NCBI RefSeq assembly: GCF_027497495.1
Contig: NZ_CP114205.1
Coordinates: 5,332,001-5,396,000, forward strand
From: Streptomyces tubercidicus
GTDB lineage: Bacteria; Actinomycetota; Actinomycetes; Streptomycetales; Streptomycetaceae
Reading direction: 5' to 3'
DNA: 64,000 nt
The notes under the pieces are model-generated. The model saw only the letters and a list, made by a program, of their open reading frames with translations. It ran no database searches and was not told the DNA's origin. The translations under genes were made by a program, and so were the position numbers. Shown piece after piece: positions 58,701-64,000 of the stretch. The first letter of the stretch is position 1. Every line of letters begins with the position of its first letter.

Positions 58701-59139
58701 GTAACCGGCCGTGGGCGGCCGGGCCGGGCCAGTGGCCGGCGGTGAGGGTCAGCCGGGAGCGGTCCAGGGCCGCGAGGTGGGTGAGATCCGGCTCACCCCG
58801 GGGCGCGCCCGGCGACCGCAGCGCGCGGGGGAGTGCGTACGGCCCGGAGCGGACCAGGGTGTGCACGGTGAACGGCAGCCCGTCGAAGGCCCGCCGGGCA
58901 CCGCGGGCGACCGCCCGGTCCGCCGGTGCCCTTGCCCCGGCGGGCAGTTGGGCCTTCACCTGGAGCGCGGCGGCCGGTGCGGCACGGGTCCGCAGCGCCT
59001 GCCGCAGCCCCGCGTCCCCGATCGCGCCGGAGAAGGCCGTGAGCGTCGTCAGCACGGTCGTGGTGAGCAGCACCGAGAGCAGGGCAGCGGCCAGCAGCAG
59101 ACGGTGCGCACGCACTCGTAGGAAGACAAAGCCGGACAC
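55717..59139 (-). CDS. FtsX/MacB-type ABC permease, 1140 aa
   Basis: Second, longer permease of the same system. It starts with a cytosolic RVRAHR and span 1 (~12-35), a long extracellular domain (~40-300), spans ~310-420 with RAGETALLRARGGSRRRIAGLALAEALLL as coupling segment, a middle cytosolic/membrane block, another extracellular domain (~560-960) and C-terminal spans (~985-1130) with REFAVLRALGAPRPQLARMI. Gene order permease-permease-ATPase with small gaps shows one operon, first gene here. GTG at 59139 follows GAGGGGGG. Large duplicated FtsX permeases of this kind are common in Streptomyces; the cargo is unknown. Confidence 0.88.
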   Translation of the reverse strand: MSGFVFLRVRAHRLLLAAALLSVLLTTTVLTTLTAFSGAIGDAGLRQALRTRAAPAAALQVKAQLPAGARAPADRAVARGARRAFDGLPFTVHTLVRSGPYALPRALRSPGAPRGEPDLTHLAALDRSRLTLTAGHWPGPAAHGRLPVALPEAAAARLGVAPGRRFTLTNRLSGPARLAVEVTGVYRPRDRTDPYWQLDDLGGRGVRTAGFTTYGPLLTDPAAFRGGSPDRGGSPAQDSVGWLATADFRSLTADRLATLAAAAGPAPKALMADPAFAGRATATTDLPAALGQLRQALLVNRSTILIVALQLILLAGYALLLVARMLSTERAGETALLRARGGSRRRIAGLALAEALLLAAPAAAGAPPLAGPLIQLLSGQGALARIGVTLDTRLTASSWLTGLGVALGCALAVAAPALLRTGADGPRRRRGRALPGAPLGSPARSGLRTWGRTGADLGLLVIAGVAYWQLRRQTAGGAGSGALSANAAGQLGIDPVLVAAPALALLAGTVLTLRLLPLAARIAERGAARGRGLAAALAGWQISRRPLRGAGPVLLLVLATALGMLAIGQGASWDRSQDDQADFRAGAAVRVLASRTPPLGQGGAYERVPGVAAALPVGLAALDLSDGRDASLLALDARRSAGALLLRGDLVGGGADGPRGRAADGVLRAVAPDDGAPAGVQLPPDSDRLRLTAALRSLRTLPRPTGQQPPGRQPAGHDTGPVPATLSALLTDRHGIPYTVPLGPLAADGAPHTLTADLSTAAGAPAGRPAGPLHLTGLLLDVDQTPVAHRQRLTVTAVAAATGHGPSRPLTPPAALTWQARITDESSSVGEPSGPRVGRAGTPGGGLLSQTYDTGARTDDWGAAVTTVRITAAHATRPPLAAVATETFLRASGSRTGSLIEVTVNGRPLKARIVRAVRALPGPADTPATGGLLVDLGAVNEALSDRGAPPLNATEWWLRPRPGAAAGVVAALRDRPDTDPGQVLVRDEIAGQLHDDPLGLGPQTALTAAAAVAVALAAVGFAVGAAGSVRERAREFAVLRALGAPRPQLARMIAAEQGVLIALALGVGAALGTVLTRAVVPLIVLTGEAGRPVPPVLVELPPGQVATLLAAVAAVPLLVVAAIGLRRADPVRALRGQGVQ

Positions 59140-59275
59140 GGACCCCCCTCACCGCGCTCAGCGCCACACAGATGAACGAATGGTGGCAGACGCGCGGCGC
59201 GGGCGGAGGGGGCTGTGGATAACCCTGGCCGGATCGTGACGGCGAAGGCGCCGCGCGGGCCGGGGTGCGGCGCTT

Positions 59276-59680
59276 TCAGTCCGCGGCGTTGACCATCGAG
59301 GCGGCGGCGTAGGTGAGGTAGTTCCAGAGCTGGGTCTCGTGCTTCTCGGACAGGCCGAGCGAGTCCACCGCGTCCCGCATGTGCCGCAGCCAGGCGTCAT
59401 GGGCGGCCCGGTCGACGGTGAACGGGGCGTGCCGCATCCGCAGCCGGGGGTGCCCGCGGCCGTCGCTGTACGTACGGGGACCGCCCCAGTACTGCATGAG
59501 GAAGAGCGCAAGCCGCTCCTCGGCCGGACCCAGGTCCTCCTCCGGGTACATCGGCCGCAGCAGCGGGTCCTCGGCGACTCCCTGGTAGAAGCGGTGGACC
59601 AGGCGCCGGAAGGTGTCCTCGCCTCCGACCTGTTCGTAGAAGGTCTGCTCCTCAAACGTGCCGCGTGGAATCTTGTTCAC
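59276..59680 (-). CDS. glbO: Group II truncated haemoglobin
   Basis: 134-aa 2-on-2 globin. It shows the group II pattern: FYQGVAEDP with the B10 Tyr, MYPEEDL with the CD1 Tyr, FLMQYWGGP, the proximal F8 His in RMRHAPFTV and the G8 Trp in AHDAWLRHM. Proteins of this group bind O2 and NO and are linked to redox or nitrosative stress protection. GTG start at 59680 encodes MNKIPRGTFEEQTFY; its ribosome binding site is weak. It is a single gene between the permease operon and the FHA/VWA/PP2C cluster. Confidence 0.9.
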   Translation of the reverse strand: MNKIPRGTFEEQTFYEQVGGEDTFRRLVHRFYQGVAEDPLLRPMYPEEDLGPAEERLALFLMQYWGGPRTYSDGRGHPRLRMRHAPFTVDRAAHDAWLRHMRDAVDSLGLSEKHETQLWNYLTYAAASMVNAAD

Positions 59681-59795
59681 CCGTCCATGGTGGCAGACGT
59701 CCCGGCGGAGGACTCCGGGCGTAGGGCGCGGCCGGAAATGCGGCCGGGGCGTGACCGGTTGATCACGCCCCGGGGTCGCATACGACCGGTAGGGC

Positions 59796-61469
59796 TCAGC
59801 CGCGGCGGACGGTCAGTGTCGTCCAGGCACCGACATGCACCCGGTCGCCCTCATGGAGCGGCACCGGCACATAGGGCTGGATCGGGTCCTCGGCGAGGTT
59901 GATCGTCGTGCCGTTGGTGGAGTTCTGGTCCACCACTGCCCAGCTGCCGTCCTGCTGCTGCACCAGCAGCGCGTGCTGGTGCGAGACGCCCGGGTCCTCC
60001 GGCGTGCTGCCCAGGTCGATGTCCGGGGACTCGCCGGTGCTGTTGCGGCGGCGGCCGACCGCGATCTGGCCGTTGGCGAGCGGGAGCACCTGCTCGGGGG
60101 AGTACGCGGGCAGGTTGAGCCCCGCCGCCTCCGGGCCGCTGCGGCCCATCATCGCCATGAAGTACTCGCGGTCCGGTGCGACCGCCACCACCCAGCCCGT
60201 GCCGACGACCGGCGGCGGACCCTGCGGCGGTGCCGCGGGGCCCTGGCCGGTGCCGCCGTTCCACTGCTGGTCCGGGCCCGGCTGCTGCTGCGGCATCTGC
60301 TGCTGCTCGTACGGGCCGGGCTGCTGGTCGTACGGCTGCTGCTGTTGCTGCTGCTCGAACGGCGGCTGCTGCTCGTACGGTCCCGGCTGCTGCGGCGGGA
60401 ACGGGGCGGGCGGCTGCTGCTGCTCGAACGGGGCCTGCGGGCCGGGGCCGGGCGGCGCGGGCGCCATCGGCGGGGGAGCGGCCTGGGCGCTCGGCGGGTT
60501 CAGCGTCCAGTCGTCGCCGCCCTGCTGCGGCGGCGGGCCGCCCTGCGGGCCGGGGCCGGGCATGCCGGGGGGCGGGCCGGGCGGGAAGCCGCCGGTGCCC
60601 TGCTGGTCGGGGAAACCGCCGGGGCCGGGGCCGCCGGGGGGCATGCCCTGCTGCTGCGGGGGCTGGGGCTGCTGGGGCTGCGGTGGCGGGAAGCCGTAAC
60701 CGCCCTGGCCGCCCTGGCCGCCCTGGGGACCGGGACCGCCCTGCGGGCCGGGCTGCGGCGGCGGGAAGCCATAGCCGCCCTGGCCGCCCTGGCTGCCCTG
60801 ACCGCCCTGGCCGGGGCCGCCGAAGTCGGGGCCGGGGCCACCGGGCGGGGGGCCCGGCTGCTGGGCGGGCGGGGCGTAGGACGTCGGGGAGTTGGTGAGG
60901 AAGTTGTAGCGGCAGCCCTCACAGAACGGTGCCATCGCCTCACGGGGCGTACCGCACTGCGGGCAGGTCTCCGGCTGTCCGGACGGGCCGGGGCCGGGCA
61001 TGCCGGGGCCGCCCTGCGGGCCGGGCTGCGGGGGCGGGAAGCCGTAACCACCCTGGCCGCCCTGGGGGCCGGGGCCGGGGCCGGGGTCGGGCGCACCGGG
61101 ACCACCCTGCGGACCGGGCTGTGGCGGCGGGAAGCCGTAGCCACCCTGGCCGCCCTGAGTGCCGGGTCCGGGCGCGCCGGGGCCGGGCTGCTGGGGCTGC
61201 GGCGGCGGGAAGCCGTAGCCGCCCTGGCCGCCCTGGGAGTCAGGGCCACCGGGGCCACCGAAGTCCGGGCCGGGGCCGGGGCCACCGTGCGGCGGACCGG
61301 GCTGTCCCGGCGGCGGTCCCGGCTGGCCGGTGGGCTGGCTGGGCGGCGGCGTGTTCAGGAATCCTGCAGGCAGGGAGGGCGGCGGGGGGACAGCGCCCGC
61401 CATCCGCTGGCCGCACACCTCGCACCAGTCTTCGGCCACCGACTGGTGGCCGCTCGGGCAGGTCGGCAT
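59796..61469 (-). CDS. FHA-domain protein with zinc ribbon and Pro/Gly/Gln-rich linker
   Basis: 557-aa signalling protein. The N-terminus has a zinc-ribbon-like motif MPTCPSGHQSVAEDWCEVCG, a second CxxC pair (CPQCGTP ... CEGC) lies near residue 175, and ~380 residues in between and after are Pro/Gly/Gln repeats (PPPQPGPQGGPG type). The C-terminal ~100 residues are an FHA domain: VGRRRNSTGESPDI, SHQHALLV and NSTNGTTIN, which binds phosphothreonine. It is probably phosphorylated or recruited by a Ser/Thr kinase encoded nearby. Start ATG at 61469 has GGGGGAA at 8 nt. Confidence 0.88.
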   Translation of the reverse strand: MPTCPSGHQSVAEDWCEVCGQRMAGAVPPPPSLPAGFLNTPPPSQPTGQPGPPPGQPGPPHGGPGPGPDFGGPGGPDSQGGQGGYGFPPPQPQQPGPGAPGPGTQGGQGGYGFPPPQPGPQGGPGAPDPGPGPGPQGGQGGYGFPPPQPGPQGGPGMPGPGPSGQPETCPQCGTPREAMAPFCEGCRYNFLTNSPTSYAPPAQQPGPPPGGPGPDFGGPGQGGQGSQGGQGGYGFPPPQPGPQGGPGPQGGQGGQGGYGFPPPQPQQPQPPQQQGMPPGGPGPGGFPDQQGTGGFPPGPPPGMPGPGPQGGPPPQQGGDDWTLNPPSAQAAPPPMAPAPPGPGPQAPFEQQQPPAPFPPQQPGPYEQQPPFEQQQQQQPYDQQPGPYEQQQMPQQQPGPDQQWNGGTGQGPAAPPQGPPPVVGTGWVVAVAPDREYFMAMMGRSGPEAAGLNLPAYSPEQVLPLANGQIAVGRRRNSTGESPDIDLGSTPEDPGVSHQHALLVQQQDGSWAVVDQNSTNGTTINLAEDPIQPYVPVPLHEGDRVHVGAWTTLTVRRG

Positions 61470-61529
61470 GTCGGTTCTTCCCCCTCCGTACCGAATTCGT
61501 TGGGTGGTGCCGCTCGGTACTGTTCGTGG

Positions 61530-62915
61530 CTATTTCTTCACGCGAACGGTTTTCGTCGAGCGCGTTTCGAGAGTCATCTCGTCCGCCTCGGCGACCTTCG
61601 CCTTCAGTCGCACAGTACCGGTCGCCGTATCGACGACGTCCACCACCTTCGCAAGGAGTTTCGCAGTCTCCGCGTTCCCCGACGAAGCGGCCAGTTGCAC
61701 CGCGCGGCCCAGTTTCGCCATGGCGCCGTCGGTATCGCCCGACTTGCGGGCATCGAGCCCCTGTTGGATGGCTTGCGCCAGTTCCGCCTGACCTGTGTAG
61801 TGCGCCACCTGGGGATGGATCGACGTGGCGATCGCCACATCATCCGTCCACACGGCCCGTACGAGGCCCTGCGACAGGGGCTGCGACTGGCCCTGCGACA
61901 GCGGCTCCGACCGGGGCTGCGACGGGCGCCGCGCGGGATCGCCCTCGTCCGGTGCGGAAAGGATCAACGAGACCCGTCCCGCCAGCATTTCCCGGCCGAT
62001 GTCCGCGGCCGGTACCCGGAGGCAGAGGTGGTAGTCGCGCGACTCGTCGCCCCAGGAGCCGGTCGGATAGTCCGCCGACCGCGGGCCGGACCGGCGGCAC
62101 CGGCCGGTCAAGTCCGCCACGGTGGGAGCCACTTGCCGGACGAAGACGGTCTCCGCGCCCAGCGGTGTCCACAGCCGCAGGCCGACACCGGCGATCTCCT
62201 TGCCCATCGCCGTCTCCATCAGCCGCGTGAAGTCGGCGGCCAGCCCGGCCGGGTCGGTGACGATATCGGCGGTGCCCAGTAGCGCCGAGGCGATACCGGT
62301 GACCTCCTTGACCTCCCAGTCCGTGCCGACACCGCGGGCATCGCAGGTGAATGTCCCGGCACAGGCGTCCAGCGCCGCCCGCAGCTCCCGCGGCGACTCG
62401 TGCTCGTTGCGGCCGTCGGTGAGCAGGAGGGCGTGCCGGACACCGGCCCCGGCGGACGACAGCAGTTGGCCCGCCAGCCGCAGCCAGCTTCCGATGGCGG
62501 TGCCGCCGCCCGCGGTCAGGGTGCGCAGTGCCTCCTTCGCCTGCGTACGGGTGTCCGCCGCGGCCAGCGCCAGCCGCCCGCCGCCGGGGTAGACCTCGAC
62601 GGCCCGGTGGGTACCGGCCACCACCGCGAAGCCGACGCCGTCGCGCACGGTGTCGATCGCGGCGACGGTCGCCTCCCGGGCGCCGCGCAGCTTCGCCGGC
62701 GGATGGTCCATCGACCCGGAGCAGTCGACGATGATCACCACACCGGCGTCCGGCCCGCTACCCGCCGCCGGTATGGGCCGGCCCCCGGTCGTGCCTCCCC
62801 CGGTCGCGGTGACCGTGACGATGGCGTGGACCTCCCGCCCGCCCTCGGGAAGATAGGGGTTCTGGTACACCTCGGCGGAGAAACGCGGCACCCGGGACTT
62901 GGCGAAGTTGGCCAT
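61530..62915 (-). CDS. Von Willebrand factor type A domain protein
   Basis: 461-aa cytosolic protein. A VWA domain occupies ~45-250 with the MIDAS motif DCSGS at the start, the later Thr in GGGTAIGSWL and the acidic TDGRNEHES. The remainder, including a DUF-type beta domain and a short helical C-terminus (AELAQAIQQGLDARKSGDTDGAM), resembles actinobacterial VWA proteins found with FHA and PP2C genes. Start is the ATG at 62915, with AAGGAG 8 nt upstream; the longer upstream frame is antisense-like. Lies 60 bp from the FHA gene; likely one operon with it. Confidence 0.9.
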   Translation of the reverse strand: MANFAKSRVPRFSAEVYQNPYLPEGGREVHAIVTVTATGGGTTGGRPIPAAGSGPDAGVVIIVDCSGSMDHPPAKLRGAREATVAAIDTVRDGVGFAVVAGTHRAVEVYPGGGRLALAAADTRTQAKEALRTLTAGGGTAIGSWLRLAGQLLSSAGAGVRHALLLTDGRNEHESPRELRAALDACAGTFTCDARGVGTDWEVKEVTGIASALLGTADIVTDPAGLAADFTRLMETAMGKEIAGVGLRLWTPLGAETVFVRQVAPTVADLTGRCRRSGPRSADYPTGSWGDESRDYHLCLRVPAADIGREMLAGRVSLILSAPDEGDPARRPSQPRSEPLSQGQSQPLSQGLVRAVWTDDVAIATSIHPQVAHYTGQAELAQAIQQGLDARKSGDTDGAMAKLGRAVQLAASSGNAETAKLLAKVVDVVDTATGTVRLKAKVAEADEMTLETRSTKTVRVKK

Positions 62916-63051
62916 CCGTTCCGCTCCTTGAGACGCCGTAACCGGTCGGTCGGTACACGTGGTGCGTCGTACATGGCGCAGGGCGCTGGCGGGCGTACGG
63001 GCGGGGGCGCGCCGTACCGCGTACCCCCGCCCGCGCGCCGGTGGCGAGCCG

Positions 63052-64000
63052 TCAGGCCGGTGCGGGCTGCCCCGCCGGGGCCGGGAACGGCACCAGCGCC
63101 ACGGTGACGTTGTCGTGCCCGCCGCCGTCGAGGGCGTGGGTGACCAGCGTGCGGGCGCCGGCCAGCGGCGTGACGGGGGCGTCGTACGGCAGCACAGCGG
63201 CCATCTGCTCCGCGGACTCGGCGTAGTTCCACAGCCCGTCGGTGCACACCACCACGACACCGGGCCCGTCCGGCTTGAACGTCGCGGTGTGCGGCTCGAC
63301 CTCGTAGGCGTCCGCGCCGAGCCAGCCGGTGATCGCGTGTGCCCGCTCATCGGCGTTCGCCTCGGCCTCGGACATCAGGTTGTTGGCGACCATCTGGGCG
63401 GCCCAGGAGTCGTCCTCGGTGAGCCGTGCGGGCGGCGCCGTACGGTCGTTGGGGATCCAGTAGGCGCGGCTGTCGCCGACCCAGCCGACGGTGAGCAGGC
63501 CGCCGCCGACCACCGCACCGACGAAGGTGCAGGCCGGGGCGTTCTGCTGGCGCTGCTCGTCATGGGCCAGGGACGGGTCGGGGGCGAGCGCGTCGACCGC
63601 CGAGGAGGCCGCCATGATGGCGTCGTGCATGGCCTGCGCGGGGTGTGTACCGAGCGGCAGGGACGTCCGCAGCGCCTCCCCGGCGGCCTCGGACGCCGCC
63701 GTGGACGCCTCGTCGGGGCGGGTCGCCGAGGAGACACCGTCGCAGACCACGGCGACCACGGCGGGGGTGCCGTCCGGCAGCGCGGCGGCGCGGAGCGCGA
63801 AGAAGTCCTCGTTGCGGTGGTGCCGGTGGCCCCGGTCGCTGACCGCCGCGATGCCGCCCAGCTCGCACTCCATGTGGTCGCGGGGGCGCGGCCGGGCGTG
63901 CCCGCAGTGCGTGCAGTAGCCGTCGGCGTCCACGGCGCCGGAGCCGCAGGCGGTGCAGCCGGGGGTGCCCCGGGCGGGCGTGGCGGCGTCATCTGCGGCG
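63052..64000 (-). CDS. PP2C-type Ser/Thr phosphatase (5' partial)
   Basis: The frame remains open to the right edge, so the 5' end is missing. Just inside the edge two CxxC pairs (CTACGSG and YCTHCG) form a zinc ribbon, then the PP2C catalytic domain: DRGHRHHRNEDFFAL, VVAVVCDGVSS, GWVGDSRAYW, VVVVCTDGLWNYA and GGHDNVTVALV, holding the metal-binding Asp residues. It dephosphorylates Ser/Thr-phosphoproteins, probably targets of the kinase usually found in this cluster. It is transcribed toward the VWA and FHA genes (136 bp before VWA). Confidence 0.93.
   Translation of the reverse strand, partial: AADDAATPARGTPGCTACGSGAVDADGYCTHCGHARPRPRDHMECELGGIAAVSDRGHRHHRNEDFFALRAAALPDGTPAVVAVVCDGVSSATRPDEASTAASEAAGEALRTSLPLGTHPAQAMHDAIMAASSAVDALAPDPSLAHDEQRQQNAPACTFVGAVVGGGLLTVGWVGDSRAYWIPNDRTAPPARLTEDDSWAAQMVANNLMSEAEANADERAHAITGWLGADAYEVEPHTATFKPDGPGVVVVCTDGLWNYAESAEQMAAVLPYDAPVTPLAGARTLVTHALDGGGHDNVTVALVPFPAPAGQPAPA

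Overview
The window looks like one contiguous stretch of a Streptomyces chromosome. GC is very high with strong third-position GC, starts are a GTG/ATG/TTG mix behind GGAG-type ribosome binding sites, stop/start overlaps (ATGA, GTGA) are common, and several families are typical of the genus: DUF4232 lipoprotein, DUF5988 peptide, TQXA/LAETG surface protein, SsbB-like protein, MmyB-type and HTH-TPR regulators. About 45 genes can be supported. The first and last genes run off the window.

Layout. 0-11 kb: end of an ABC exporter operon, a secreted esterase-like lipoprotein, a FUSC membrane protein, a stand-alone MreB-like actin, an epoxide hydrolase, two small exported proteins, a three-repeat IPT/TIG protein, and a degenerate tyrosine recombinase whose reading frame runs through its own terminator hairpin. 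12-21 kb: a compact polyketide locus made of a DUF5988 peptide, an 11-codon leader ORF, a free-standing ketosynthase and a 2134-residue fully reducing single-module PKS laid out like mycocerosic acid synthase. It ends at a strong hairpin and is followed by an SpoIIAB-like ATPase and a TPR regulator with a likely autoregulatory operator. 23-31.5 kb: an orphan gltD, an amino-acid permease, a divergent MFS exporter/MmyB-regulator pair and an SDR/cupin pair.

31.5-40.5 kb is patchier: longer non-coding stretches, visibly lower GC in places, pseudogenes, and an integrase fragment beside a tRNA-Arg(UCU) gene. I read it as a probable remnant island. It carries two unusual gene sets. The first is a 58-residue membrane peptide, a hyaluronan-synthase-like glycosyltransferase and a UDP-glucose 6-dehydrogenase, which together could make and extrude a glucuronate-containing polysaccharide. 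The second is an overlapping pair of AlkB-fold 2-oxoglutarate/Fe(II) oxygenase-like proteins. These are the best candidates for an undescribed system.

40.8-64 kb returns to conserved core: two coupled dynamin/YfjP-type GTPases, an SsbB-like protein, a thioester-domain LAETG wall protein, the ABC-F factor EttA, a thioesterase, a MacB/FtsX-type ABC system with two very large permeases, a group II truncated haemoglobin, and an FHA/von Willebrand A/PP2C signalling cluster cut by the window end.
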